Under the pieces are notes generated by a model that was given only the letters and a program-made list of their open reading frames with translations, did no database searches and was not told the DNA's origin. Below are positions 1 to 11,799 of a stretch of 64,000 nucleotides of DNA, in pieces; the first letter of the stretch is position 1, and every line of letters begins with the position of its first letter. The stretch comes from Hsuehochloa calcarea (taxonomy: Eukaryota > Streptophyta > Magnoliopsida > Poales > Poaceae): assembly GCA_036346395.1 (NCBI GenBank), contig CM070613.1:26902818-26966817 (forward strand), read 5' to 3'. Both the position numbers and the translations under genes were made by a program.

Positions 1-39
1 GAGAAGAAAGAGGAAATAAAACAATTTTCAAAGGAAAAG

Positions 40-300
40 AAATAAACGATCGTTTGACGGAGAGAGGAGGGCGACATCTGCAGTGGCACGAGAGGAGGAG
101 GCAGCAAGCCGAGATGAGGAGGAAGGGCGGTGGCGCGGTGTGGGAGGAGGAGGGTGGCGGGTGGAGGAGGGAAGGGAGGAGGTGGCACGGAGGGGTTGCA
201 TCGGGGGTGGAGGAGGGTGGCGGCGGGGGAGGGAGGAGGGTGTGGGGGCGGGGGGAGTGGAGGAGGGAGGCAGGCTAGGGTTTCGGGCGGGTGGAGGGAT
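40..300. repeat. Purine-rich GGAGG/GGCGG low-complexity tract
   Basis: The + strand is almost entirely G and A, with irregular GGAGGMGG triplet-like runs. Open frames exist on both strands, but they encode only Arg/Gly/Glu or Pro/Ser/Ala-rich low-complexity peptide with no domain. A similar tract lies at 30590-31060. It is followed at about 450-536 by an inverted-repeat arm ending in AACAGGCCCAT, the kind of end seen on TIR transposons of grasses. I infer a non-autonomous transposon interior, not a gene. Confidence 0.5.
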
Positions 301-533
301 TTGACGTTTTATTTGGTGGCAAGTAGCGGGTAAATAACCCCGAACTCTAGGTGCAAACTCGGAAGTCCATCCCACTGAAGTCGCGGGAAGCGCCTCGGCG
401 ACTTAGGCTTCCTGCGTTGTAAATAGTTTTCGGCTTCCGCAAAAGTGGCTAGAGAAAGCCACCCATTTGGGACAGCTTTCGACTTATTCGATCGAAAAGC
501 TGAAGCTGAAGTCATCCCAAACAGGCCCATAAT

Positions 534-1085
534 TCCATGGCCCAATAGAGGTCACGTGATATGGTTAGGCGCCTACCCATACGGTGCTATAATGTTACCT
601 CCTTTAAAAGGCAGTGCAAATGATCATGGTTTTTTTTTTTAAAAAAAAAGGTAGCATTAACACAAAATCAATCTATCATACCATCAAATTTCAAATCTAA
701 TTTCGATAGACACGTAGAGAAATAAAAAAAAAGGCAAATTCAGCTCAAAAGGAAATTGGAAAATAAAAAAGGAAAAAGGACAAAGATAAAGTTAATGTTA
801 ATGTTCACTAAAATTTGTCGTTTTTTTTTGTTTCTCCTCATGTAAGCTATGTCTTTTGTTGAATTTTTGTAGGACACTTACTCAAATCATGACCTATCGA
901 ACTAAATCTTTTAGGGATTTTTTTATAACTGTTTGCGACGTATTTTGAGGAAGTAACAGTGATGTATTATATCAACTTAAGGGTAGATAGGGGTGGATAA
1001 CAAGCCGGCTCGGCTCGACTCGTTAAGGCTCGTTAAGAAAACGAGCTCGGCTCGACTCGTTAAGCTAACGAGACGCAAGATGGAC
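534..1085 (+). repeat. Segmental duplication, copy A
   Basis: This stretch, starting at CCATGGCCCAATAGAG, recurs in the same orientation at 1622-2120 with small indels. Shared landmarks in the same order are CACGTGAT, GATCATGGTTTTT, AACACAAAATCAATCTATC, AATTTGTCGTTTTTTTT, ATATCAACTTA and a GGCTCGACTCGTTAA-like end. The repeat therefore includes both genomic flank and the left end of the hAT-like element. The copies are about 1,090 bp apart. Confidence 0.75.
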
Positions 1086-2814
1086 AAGGGTGACCTATTA
1101 GCAACTGAGGCGCAAGATGGCACTAGTGAAGTCGCTTAGGTCAAAAGGTTAAAGACGCGCTATGGGCGCGCGGTGTGACCCGCTTGTTAGTGGGCCTTAA
1201 CGGAGCCCAATAGAGTCAAACCCTAGAAGTTCTAGGCCTCCACCGTAAATAGGAGGAGGTGGTGCACCACCTCCCTCACTGCTTTTTCCGCTTCTTTGAT
1301 GTTTCAAAACCCTAATTGGCTTAGGGAGTTGAGGTGGAGGCTAGGGCTTGAGATGGTTTGAGGTGATTTTCGTGATCTTGGATTGACCACGATCCATGAT
1401 GGTGTGTGTAATCCAACAACAATCACGTTTTAATCACCAAGTTTGCTTGAGATAAGTCTCTTACGTCCTCTTTCATTTTCGTGATTTTAGGCTTCTTGAT
1501 CCACGAGTTTTGATTGATTCTTTCACGAATTAGCTTGCCGGATAGTGTGCAAGCATCAGGCTCATTTGGATCATCAATCTTCGACGAAAGATTAGGATCA
1601 AGTTCGATCTTCCCAGCTCCAATCCATGGCCCAATAGAGTCACGTGATCTGGTTGCCAAAATTATCTAATATTCAATTGAATAGCCTCTTTAGCATAGGA
1701 AGGGTGAAATGATCATGGTTTTTGGAGTTAAAATAAAAGTTTAACACAAAATCAATCTATCATACCATCAAATTTCAAATCTAATTTCATGACACGAGAA
1801 TAAAAAAGGCAATTCACTCAAAGAAATTGGAAAATAAAAAGAATTGGACAAAGATAAAGTTAATGTTAATGTTCACTAAAATTTGTCGTTTTTTTTTCTC
1901 CGTCATACTATGGTCTTTTGTTAATTTTGTAGGACTTTAACTCTAAGTCATGACCTATCGAACTTACTTTAGGGTATTTGAATTCAACTAGTTTCCGTAT
2001 TTTGAGGAATTATATGACTTATATCAACTTATGGGTAGATGTGTGGAATTCATAATTTATGAAAAGTAGGCTCATTCACCCGAGTCGCTTCGACTCAAGC
2101 TAACGCAAAATACTGCTCGGCTCGTTAAAAACTCGAACCGACTCGTTAGGCTCGTTATTAATAAAAATCCTATGTAATCCATCATTAATCAATGATCATG
2201 CTACCATCACCATCCTTCTATTATGCAATTAACCGCTTATAGATGTGAAAGTGAGAGGTCGAGCCGCTGACCGAGGCGAGGCGAGGTGGCGAAGGCGAAG
2301 CAGGAGGCGGGAGTAGGGCCTGGAGCCAACGGCAAGGCAGCGGCCGTGGCGTCGCATGGGTACTAGGGTTGCAGCGGAGGCCGGGCCTGGAGCGCGCCGC
2401 GTAGGTACTGTGTAGGCGAGCAGGCCTGGAGCGGTGGAGCCAGTGGGACCAGGTGGCGTGGTCTGCGGGTAGGTGAATCAAGGAATCGAGAATGAACTGA
2501 AGGCCAAGCATATGAGCCCCAAGTTGCTCGAGCATTAGGGATGAGGAACTTAGAGAGTTAGGGTTGCGCCGAGCATAGTGATCGTTGGTGGGCTCGAACG
2601 CCTGGCTACTAGCGGTCCAACCGAGATGTCCTCAACTCGGACGTCGGTGAGTGAACGAGTTAACGAGTTAACGAGCAACTCGCGAGCCACTCGGCTCGAC
2701 TCGTTAAAAAACAAGCTAAATTGTTGGCTCGGCTCGCTCGTTAAGAGATCGAGTTCAAGCCGAGCCCTTGACGAGTCTAGTTGGTTCGTGAGTTTCGAGC
2801 TTTTTTCACCCCTA
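988..2814. mobile_element. hAT-like non-autonomous DNA transposon
   Basis: The left end TAGGGGTGGATAA (988-1000) and right end TTTTTCACCCCTA (to 2814) are imperfect inverted repeats of the TAGGGGTG type common in plant Ac/hAT elements. Both subterminal regions are packed with CTCGACTCGTTAA-like motifs in either orientation, at 1008-1075, 2085-2155 and 2640-2770; such subterminal motif clusters are typical of hAT elements. Flanking 8-mers are AGGGTAGA (980-987) and AGGTAGAT (2815-2822), a target-site duplication if one G has been lost on the right. No transposase is visible. An alternative left end lies near 2041, because the end has been duplicated with copy B. Confidence 0.55.
1622..2120 (+). 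repeat. Segmental duplication, copy B
   Basis: Second copy of 534-1085. It ends in a degraded form of the same CTCGGCTCGTTAA-rich hAT-like left end, and GGGTAGAT precedes that end at 2033-2040. The 1086-1621 stretch between the copies is unrelated to either and contains no convincing gene. Confidence 0.7.
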
Positions 2815-2869
2815 AGGTAGATAGCAATGATATCTTCTCAAGGCGAGGTGAGAGAGCATTTGTGCCGGT

Positions 2870-3240
2870 GGACGAGACCAGCACGAGTACGTCGCGTTCG
2901 TGATCTGCGGCAGCTGCTCGGAGCTGCTGCAGACGCCGACGACGGTTCCGTCGCGGAGGAGGGCCACCAGGTCCAGGCTGCGGTGCGAGGACGTGCTTGA
3001 ACTGAAGCTCCCCGCGGGTGTTGCTGACTCGGCACACCAGCCGAGCAGGACGTGCTCTGCGCCGAGGGCGTCCGGCTCCGGCAGTTGCTACGGCTCGGGT
3101 GAGCTGGAACGCGTGGTGGGCAGGAGCGGCTGTGAGCTGCTGCAGCCGCAGCCGCTGCCGCTGCCGCTGCACCGCGCGTTGGGGTGAAGTTCGCCGAGCC
3201 CGCTGCTGCAGAGCCGGCGGCACCGATCGATTTTTGAGCG
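2870..3240 (+). pseudogene. Fragment of a DUF3133 (EDR4-like) zinc-ribbon protein gene
   Basis: Translation from about 2890 gives VAFVICGSCSELLQTP, then a basic stretch and LRCEDVLELKLP. This resembles the plant zinc-ribbon DUF3133 domain of ENHANCED DISEASE RESISTANCE 4-like proteins, whose usual form is a first Cys-x2-Cys (CxxCxELL), a spacer, then a second Cys pair before a hydrophobic strand. Here the second pair is reduced to one Cys. Downstream LPLPLHRALG and a Ser-Pro-Leu-Leu stretch, broken by a stop, resemble the C-terminal part of that family. The N-terminal portion is absent and the fragment begins about 55 bp beyond the hAT-like right end. I regard it as a dead gene fragment; the family call is by motif memory only. 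Confidence 0.45.
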
Positions 3241-4016
3241 CTTTCCCCCTCTTCTTTTCTTGACTAGTGCCAGTGGTGCTGACAAATAGAGTGCTGGCCT
3301 GCTGGGACAGATACCGTGGTAAGTTTAAGAGGAGCTTTTGTTTTCTTGGATTCTCGAGTTTTGCTGTGCTCCTCTTGCATGGTTCTTCGTTGCTTACATG
3401 TACAAACGTACGGTGATTCAGTGATCATTTCATCAGTAGAATTTATACACAACACAGCAACATTTCCGTCCCAGTCTCTTAGTCTAAGCGGGTACGCTGA
3501 AATTTCACATGATTTCCCAAAGCGGGTACCGACAACAACGAACATGTTTGGGGTTGAAAAGTTACTGCCTCTAGCTGTTAAAATCCACGGTTCTGTCCGC
3601 AAGAGTAGAGATATGCAGCAGCATCTATCGCAATGGCCGACGTCAATGCAAAGTTGGAATTTGCAGCACTTTTGAGGCCTACACCAAGACACAGCCAGCA
3701 CACAGCATTTACCTTGGACGGAAGGCCTTGTGACTGTGGGCCGATTTACCGAGACAGGCATTCCCTCAGGCCTCAGGACAGGCTAACCGAACAATTCGGC
3801 CCAAAAAACGCCTGAAAAAAGGAACCCAAAACGCTAGAGCCGGGCTGTCCCGCTACCGAGCCCAGAGCAGATATCAGAACCCACGGGGCTGTGCACCAAG
3901 AGGGCTCCGAAGTCCAAACAGCCCTAGCAGACCAAAGCATTTAAATCCTGGCCAAGCGTGGAGATCACGTAGTGACGCAGATGGTCCTAATTTTAGCGTT
4001 CAACAATTGTCAATAG
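3241..4016. other. Unassigned spacer
   Basis: No gene, RNA or repeat that I recognise. Open frames on both strands between 3264 and 3815 have no domain features and overlap each other antisense. The stretch after 3770 is C-rich and resembles transposon leader sequence, without a clear boundary. Confidence 0.4.
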
Positions 4017-4925
4017 TGTCGAGGTGTTTAGAGTTTAAACTTTTTGTTTTAAGTAAAGTCCTATTTGAATGCCATGTCGAGGCAATGCAGCCCCTAGAGG
4101 TGGCTTGCCGACTGGGCCAAACGATCCGATCAACCACAGAGTGGCGGTCGGATCGGCCAATGTGAAAAGGTTGGAATTTTGAAACCTCTTTAAATCACTT
4201 GTGTAGGGTTGTGGGGTGATATGTTTGCGGCATGTCTCATTGGAAATGGAGTTTGTGGAAACTAGATAGGGTTTCAAATTTTCGGAGAAGGCGTGATTTG
4301 ATTTGGGAATTTTTTCTAGAAACGACACATTAGCCATTTTCGGTGGTCGGGCCAGCCGTGAAGCGTAGTCGAGCGGCCAATTGAGGTTCAAGTGTCGGGA
4401 GGCGATGGACTTTGTGGATTTGACAAAAGTCATGAGATTCAATACATTGGTATTCTATGACACATGTTTTTGCTAACGTGGGTCAAGTTGCGAAGAACTT
4501 GTACGAAATCGGTTTCTTGGTCTATTGTTGTGCGGTGGCTTGGAGCCAGCTGTGTAAGCGACAAAGATCATCGGGACTAGGCTAGAAGAGATGAGGTCGA
4601 GCGATCGAGGATCTGCGGGTGAAGTGGCTAGAAACGATCGAGGATCTTAGGGTGAAGTGGCTAGACTCAAGCATGGTGCAAAGGTGGATAAGAACGATTG
4701 AGCGATAAGTTTGGTGAAACGACTTGTATCAAGTGGCTTGGGAGTCAATGCAAGTGTCATGATGGTTTTGGTTCGAGTAAGTGGAAGAGACATGCTGACA
4801 TGAAGAGATCCATTGATGAACCTACGTGTGATGAAACATGAGACTGCTTCACAATTATTGGACTTGGCATTTGGAGAAGGATTGAGAAATGGTATTTTGG
4901 TATCTTCGCTAAAATATTGGATTAT
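4017..4925 (+). mobile_element. SIRE/Maximus-like Copia LTR, 5' part
   Basis: Together with 8138-9138 this forms a candidate LTR of about 1.9 kb, similar in length to the SIRE-type LTR at 58860-60669. It starts TGTCGAGGTG and is rich in TCGATCGAGG and GGTCGGATCGG motifs like the other copy. It is interrupted at 4926 by a different long LTR. The 5' boundary is inferred only from the TG, and no target-site duplication was found (AATAG before, CCAAG after 9138). Confidence 0.4.
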
Positions 4926-7900
4926 TGTCGGGACCCAAAAATGCAATTTTAGAACCTCTGTGTATTCTGCACTAGTCCAGAAATCACGCTAGTGCACACA
5001 GTGTCAACATAAGTGAATATCGATCCACACAACACGAATTATTGAATAAACAAGTAATTTGAATAACAAATAACTTTTATGACCTTAAGGTTGAGTTTTA
5101 CATTTATTAAGCCACATAGGGTTGGCAATAGAGAAATAAATAGCAGCGGAACCAAAGTAAACTTCAGCGGAATCCCATCAATTCACCACAGGCAACTGTC
5201 TAGGATCAAAACCTTAACGATCGACACCTTCGTTGAACTCCTCCTCAAATGCAGGCGAAGACTCCTCTACTTGTGTTGATTGTTTGAAGCAAGTATGAGT
5301 ACACAACCATACTCGCAAGTCATACCACAGAATGTAATTTATAGATGATGACTTATTCCAAAGGAATGACCTCTGTGGTTATTTTACAGAAATACAACAT
5401 TTGCAATTGAATACAAATAATATATTGAAAACATAATTTAAAACAAATAAACAATATTAAGTTAATCATTTGATTTCACAAAGACACACAGTCTAAACAA
5501 GTTATTCACACAACCATATGACATAGATCACAAAGCTCCCTTCCAAAATGTTTTATAAAAATCTACCCCTCGTGTGAAATCCCCGAGCATGTCCATGACC
5601 GCGGACACGGCTATTCGAATAGATTGATTAACACTCTGCAGAGGTTGTACACTTTACCCACAAGATACAATCAGTGTAGCTAACACTGACCATAACAAAA
5701 CCGTTCAGAAACTTCATCTTAAACATTTACACTCCCGATGTGCTTTACGGTTGTCCAATCGATATACATAGCGTTTGGAGCGACACACACCGGACCGGGG
5801 ATGTGGCGAACCATCCCATGATGTGACCTATCTTGAAGTCCATACCTCCATCCATCACATAGCTACCCTACAACCTGAGTTGTCAATGGCAAGATTCCAT
5901 AACCTACTAAGTTAGGCCCGTCCCATACCAGGCATGTGGTTTATACAGGAAGGCTCAGTTCATTGACGCACAAAGTTAAGTCCTTAATTGACCAAGGCAA
6001 GACTTCTAATTTCTAACTAAATGTCACACATACCAAATTCCCATTCACACAGCTCCACCATATCACACAGTATCCACCACTTGCCTCAGTCTAAATATTT
6101 TCCCACCCTATTGGTTAAGTGCAACACATGCCATCAGTAATATACACAGTACACATAGTTTTATCACACAGTTCCATAATTACTTAGTCAAGTTTATATT
6201 TGCGACTCACATGAAATGATGACTCGTAGCATGTCTAAGCAATCTACTCGTATCTAACCAACCCACATTGGTGCTACGATAATACCAACTAATAATGAAC
6301 CAACCTAGGGTGACAAAAGATCATGGCATAACAATAGAGAAGGTGGACATAACAATTTGGATTAATAACTAAACCCAAAAGTATTTAAATAAATACTTGA
6401 AATAGAATGCAATACATTGAAATAAAGTATTTTGAAAAGCTGGTTCAACATGATCAAATGTATAACTTGCCTTGGAATAGGTCTAGGTACTGATCTTGAT
6501 CTTGAGGCACTCATTTTTCTCAAAAGTTTCCCGAAGTATCAACGTCTACTAGCAAACATGGTAAATAAACAAAACAAACAAATAATAGAGGAAAAACAAA
6601 CTCTAAAAATTAAATAAAAATCATAAATAAATAGATCTCGAATTTATATGAATTTAGAAATTTGGATGGGCTCAATCGGAGTTTGGATAAAAGATATGGG
6701 CTTTGAAAGATTGAATCTAAAGAAAATACCATAAATTAGAATTTCTGAAATTTTTGAATTATTTTCTCTTGAAAAGGGATTTATGACGTCACTAACATCG
6801 GTGAAGATTTTGATCGAAAATAAAATCAATCTAACGGGTGAATGCGCATGTCGTGAGATGGTCCATGATGGGTGGGTTCATGAACCTTTGGAGCGGGTGA
6901 GATCAGTTCGCCACGTGGTCACGTGGAGAATCGTTGACAAGGCGCCACACAAGCGGAGCAGTGAGGTGGTTACGATGTGCGGGATGGTGGCAAACCACGT
7001 CGACAAGAGAGAAGCAGAGAGAGAGTTGGGAGCGAGCCATGGCCGTGGTGGAGAACGGCGATCGCGGCGACAACGTCGTCGAAGTACCAAAATGGAACCC
7101 GGGAACACGGCAAAGCTTTGGGAGGTGGTGGCTTGGCTCAAGCGGTGGTGGTTAAATCGACGGCGGCAGCAATGGCGGCGGTGAGACTTGGCGTGGCGGC
7201 TTGATGAAGGAGTGGCGGTAACATTTGGGGAGAAACTTCGGAGGAGGGTTTGAACGAGATTAAGGTGGAGCACGAGATGACACGCTTGAAAGAGCTAGGA
7301 GCTCACCGGCGGTGTAGATCGGCGAATGGAGGCCAATGGCGGTTGTCGGGCGAAATCGAAAGCGGCGATCACGATGATCCTCGAGCAAGGGCGATGGCGT
7401 CGCAGCGTAGCTCTAGCTATTGCGCGCACCAGCGGTGGAATCAAGGAAGAGGGTGGTCCGGCGGCCAGTCGAGTAGCGAAGAAGCTTGGCGTGATTCTTC
7501 GGCGATTGCGGGCGCAACAAAGGCGAACCGGAGCGGTGCTTTAGGGCTTTGGAAGAAAGAGCGGGCGAAGAATTTGATGCGGTGGCGGCCTTTAAATAGT
7601 GCTCGACGGGGAGTCCGCGTGGAGGCAACGTTGCGTATCGTCGCGAGAACTTGGACTCGGGAGTTCGGGAGGAAGACGACGACAGTGGCCAGCCCACCGT
7701 CAATGGCCAGGAGAGCGTCGGCAGCGGCTGAGAAGAAAGGCCGAGACATCTTTGAGGCTGCGGCGTGGGAGGAAAGGCCAAAGGAATCGGGCCGGCTGGG
7801 TTGGGCTGAGCTAGAATAGTAGTTAGGTCCTGCTACTGCTCCAAGGAATTAAAATATATTTTTCTTTTTAGAAAATAGCAGAAAATCCAAATAGTAATTA

Positions 7901-8137
7901 GAAAATAGCAAATGAACTCACAAAATTTGCAGAAAATCTAGAAAATATAGCCAAGCACATAGAATCTAAATAAAGTAATTTTGACAATAATTGATGTTGG
8001 GATCAATCACATTAATTTATTTTGATGCTAAAGTTTATATTAAGCTTTTAAAGAAATTCAATAAAAATTCAAATGGTGGATTTTCCAACTAGCAACTAAT
8101 TAAAAGATTTTTGGAGCTCTGAAAATTGGGATATTAC
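4926..8137 (-). mobile_element. Long Gypsy-type LTR (RIRE3/Atlantys-like), probably solo
   Basis: About 3.2 kb with the architecture of long grass Gypsy LTRs read on the minus strand. It begins TAATATCCCAATTTTC (compare the TGTAACA starts of this LTR class), then has an AT-rich stretch, a GC-rich block of CGGCGG/GGCGATCGCGG words at about 6880-7820, and a long AT-rich distal half. It ends at TGTCGGGACCC on the + strand (4926). Open frames at 6783-7819 are products of the GC-rich block and match no domain. No gag or pol follows on either side. The boundaries are approximate. Confidence 0.5.
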
Positions 8138-9138
8138 TGATTGTAGACCTTTGAAGAAACCGCAGCGTAAGAAGGCACAAAAGAGGGATGGTTTAGGCTA
8201 AGAGAAGATAAAGATCACGAAGAGACAAATTTGGAAGACCCAGTTCGTCATCCGCTTTGAAAAACGTATATGAGTGTAAACCTGTTTGAGTATGGGCTTA
8301 ACAGATGCTCGATAATGTTTTCTCTCTAGACCTAGACTCCATTAGAAAAGAGAGGGATGTAGGATATGCGACCCATCAATTCAAGCCTAAGAAACCATAA
8401 TTTGTGATTTGGGAAAAGTGAAAATATAGAGGAGGCTAGGGTTTTGCGAGAGATGGATTTATTAAATGCTAAAGTGTTGAACTTATGTTCTAATAATCAC
8501 TTGAACAAATCCAAGAAAAGTTTGTCCCAAGATGAGTTCTATCACTTCGACTCTTTTTTGATACATTTGGAATTTGAATGTTTATAGAGTTTTGATTGGA
8601 TCTTTTGCTATGATCTAATTTGCTAGGGCATGTGAGAATTGATCTAGACTCATCTTGACCATCTTCCACCGATGAGCAAGCTTTTGGATCAAAGTTTGAT
8701 TTCCTCGGTTTTCGTGCCTTTGTGATCTCGATCAAGAAATTAGTGGAATCTTGGTTTTGATCATCCCGATCGTCAATTGGAATAAATTCCTTACCTTCTT
8801 GATGAGCTATGTGTAAAATCTCATGGGATTTGGATATCGGAATCAAAAGTTAGGTCTATTTGATACCGTCTCAGGCTATTGTCCCTACAACCGGCGGTCA
8901 AACTGCTCACCCAAGTGGTCAGACCGGCAATTGGCGATCAGATCGACCAAGAGGATTTGTCCTTGGGGGTTTTTAGATTCAACGCAAGACTCCCGTTGTG
9001 TTCTTGTGCTTTGATCTTAATAGTTTTCATAGTTATTGGAGTAAATAAGAAGAAGAAGAAGAAGAAGTTGAATTCCGTTCATGGTGAAAAAGATATGTGC
9101 TTCTATTCACCCCCTCTAGTCGTCCTTTCGGTCCAACA
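8138..9138 (+). mobile_element. SIRE/Maximus-like Copia LTR, 3' part
   Basis: Continuation of the LTR interrupted at 4926. Its end, TTCACCCCCTCTAGTC followed by GGTCCAACA, is the typical 3' end of Maximus/SIRE LTRs; the element at 58860 ends with a comparable TTCACCCCTCTCTGATTG before CCTACA. A (GAA)n microsatellite lies at 9047-9068. The sequence after 9138 has no TGGTATCAGAGC primer-binding site, so this looks like a solo or truncated LTR. Confidence 0.5.
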
Positions 9139-9933
9139 CCAAGAATGATCAATCACCGACGAGTCCGCTTCGCTTTGTGTGACAAATGGATGGCTAAATT
9201 GAAGAAGGCTCCGTTTGTAACGCGGGAATTTTCTTTGATTCCTACAGATACTGAGTTATTTCTTGTGAAATTACCATGCTCCAAACCGACCGTTGTGGAA
9301 TTTAGGAACCTTCCAGCACCAACCTAGTCGAAGTCATTCCTTTCGGTGACCCCTCCAAGCGTCCTCCTGCTCCCTTCCCTCCACATGTCACCACTTAAAC
9401 CCACATTCAGCGGAGAGCATTTGCGGGGCGACGACAAACGAACGAAACGTTTTACATCACCCTCGGCAGAAACACACACACACACACCCCGGACGGCCGA
9501 TTTGTCAACTAGGAGCAGAGGGGGGAGCGCTCTTAGCGCCTAATTTCCATCTCATTTCTCTCAAGAGTCGAGCCGCAGATCACCGCCATCTCCCCGTGAG
9601 CATATTCTAATGAAGAGAGAGAGAGAGAGATCAAGGCTGGCCTGCCATTCTGCGAATCGAGCGATTTCATATTATTATTCACCTCGCCCTCGGAAATCGC
9701 GCGCCGCTGACTTCCCCTGCACCCAAATCGATCAAAATGGAAGCGTCGCTGCCTACTCGCCGGCACGTCCCAAAGCCAAAGCCACCCTCCTCTCCAAACA
9801 CCACCAAGCACTTGGTAGAACAAGCCTATACTACATCTCACGTTCTCGCTTCAGGCACAAAGTCACATAACGCGAGGATCGAGAGGAGCTAGCTCACGTT
9901 GTGCACTGCACACAGATCGACTCGTCTGTTCAT
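9139..9933 (+). promoter_or_regulatory. Upstream region of the GT34 gene, with microsatellites
   Basis: The region directly upstream of the GT34 start. It contains (CA)n at 9472-9487 and (GA)n at 9613-9630, the latter a common 5'-UTR/promoter element in grass genes. No clear TATA box is placed well enough to call. The sequence from 9330 on is less transposon-like than that before it and probably holds the native promoter and 5' UTR. Confidence 0.4.
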
Positions 9934-11266
9934 ATGGCGGTGGCCGGCGGGGGGAGGCCGGGGAGGCAGTCGCGGGGCAAGCAGATGCAGCGGACCATCA
10001 ACAACGTCAAGATCACCGTCATCTGCGGCTTCATCACCGTCCTCGTCCTCCGCGGCACCGTCGGCATCAACCTCCTGGCCTACGGCGGCGGCGGCTCAGA
10101 CGCTGCAGCAGCCGACGCCAAGGTCGTCGAGGACATCGAGCGCATCCTCCGCGAGATTCGCTCCGACTCCGACCCCGATCGCGATGACGACGGCGACCAG
10201 CTTGCCGCCGTCGACGCGTCAGCCAACTCGACCATGCACTCCGGCGTCAACGCCACGTCGACAAACTACACCCTCGGCCCCAGGATCACCCGCTGGAACG
10301 CCAAGCGCCGGCAGTGGTTATCCCAGAACCCGGGTTCCCGTCCCGCGACGCGCGCGCAACCGAGATCCTGCTCGTCACCGGCTCGCCGCCGGCTCGTGCG
10401 ACAACCACATCGGCGACCACTACCTGCTCAAGGCCACCAAGAACAAGATCGACTACTGCCGCCTCCACGGCATCGAGATCGTGCACAACATGGCGCACCT
10501 CGACCGTGAGCTCGCGGGCTACTGGGCCAAGCTCCCTTCTGCGCCGCCTGATGCTGTCGCACCCGGAGGTGGAGTGGGTGTGGTGGATGGACAGCGACGC
10601 GCTATTCACCGACATGGCCTTCGAGCTCCCCTCTCGCGCTACGAGGCAGCAACCTCGTCATCCACGGCTACCCCGACCTCCTCCACGAGCAGCGCTCCTG
10701 GGTCGCCCTCAACACCGGCAGCTTCCTGCTCCGCAACTGCCAGTGGTCGCTGGAGCTGCTCGACGCATGGGTGCCCATGGGGCCGAAAGGGCGCATCCGC
10801 GACGAGGCCGGGAAGCTGCTGACGGCGAGCCTGAAGGGCCGGCCGGCGTTCGAGGCGGACGACCAGTCGGCGCTGATACACCTGCTGCTGACGGAGAAGG
10901 AGCGGTGGATGGAGAAGGTGTACGTGGAGAACGAGTACTACCTCCACGGCTTCTGGGTGGGGCTGGTGGACAAGTACGAGGAGATGATGGAGAAGCACCA
11001 CGGGGCTCGGCGACGAGCGTTGGCCGTTCGTCACGCACTTCGTCGGGTGCAAGCCCTGCGGCAGCTACGGGGACTACCCACCGGAGCGGTGCCTTAGCAG
11101 CATGGAGCGCGCCTTCAACTTCGCCGACAACCAGGTGCTCAGGCTGTACGGCTTCGGGCACCGGTCGCTGGTGAACCCCAAGGTCAGGCGGGTGGTGAAC
11201 CGGACGGCGAGCCCACTGGAGGCCAAGGAGGCGGCTCTCAAGATGGACGCCAAGATTGAGACTTGA
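9934..11266 (+). CDS. GT34 xyloglucan 6-xylosyltransferase-like (XXT5 type), frameshifted in this sequence
   Basis: GT34 (GMA12/MNN10) enzymes are Golgi type II membrane proteins; the XXT members add alpha-1,6-xylose from UDP-xylose to the glucan backbone of xyloglucan. From the ATG at 9934 the protein shows a short basic cytosolic tail, QRTINNVKITVICGF and a following hydrophobic anchor (about residues 20-45), an acidic stem, then the catalytic domain with GDHYLLKATKNKIDYCRLHG, the DxD site in WWMDSDALFTDM, LNTGSFLLRNCQWSLELLDA, EADDQSALIHLLL and THFVGCKPCGSYGDYPPERC. It ends at TGA 11264-11266 and appears intronless. The expected protein is about 445 residues. The frame changes at about 10330, 10395, 10535, 10645 and 11005 through single-base gaps or insertions, although flanking residues match the family throughout. 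It is either a young pseudogene or, as I favour, an intact gene with sequencing errors. Very high third-position GC fits a grass gene. Confidence 0.85.
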
Positions 11267-11799
11267 GAAATGTCACTTTTTTTGTCTGTGTTGGTTGTTG
11301 TTTTGGCTTCAGGACAAAATGAAACAGGATAAGAGAGAATGGACATTTTCTTGATTCGATAGTTCTGAACTCCTGATCACCATGACTCAAAACCTGCAGT
11401 GATTTGTGATTTGTGATTTGTCAAAGACTCTACTCTCTGGATCGGCTGCATCTCAGTTGCCTCCGTTACGACTACAAATACAAATGCAGCAACAATACAA
11501 CATGTCGAATGTATCAGCCATCGGCCGTTTAGACTTAGGTTTTTGGTTTATAGTTTAAAGTCAGTTTTTGGCAATCAACTTATAGATACCTCAGCTTTTA
11601 AGCCAATTTTTGATATTTGGTAACCTGATTTTTTTAGGATGTTGGTTTATTGAGTTGTGTGTGAAAGATAAAAAGTCTGAATTGCCTTTGAAGGTTTGAA
11701 GGATGTTTTTAATGATGAATTTAAACTTATTTTTAAGTAGAATTTGTAAATATAGCGATCGTGAAGTTGTAAATATGTAAATTTGCAGAAACGGATGAC
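11267..11799. other. 3' flank of the GT34 gene, with a TIR-like patch
   Basis: Presumed 3' UTR and downstream DNA. From 11520 to 11640 it contains GGCCGTTTAGACTTAGG and CAGCTTTTAAGCCAA, words like those in the TIR-like palindromes at 31262-31420, so an old DNA-transposon end may lie here. No gene is seen. Confidence 0.35.

Noticed and set aside
3264..3815. Coding genes on both strands
   Set aside because: Antisense-overlapping frames, no domain, no codon bias like the grass genes nearby.
6783..7819. Several open frames on both strands near 7 kb
   Set aside because: Same reason: GC-rich interior of the LTR at 4926-8137; composition-driven frames with no family match.
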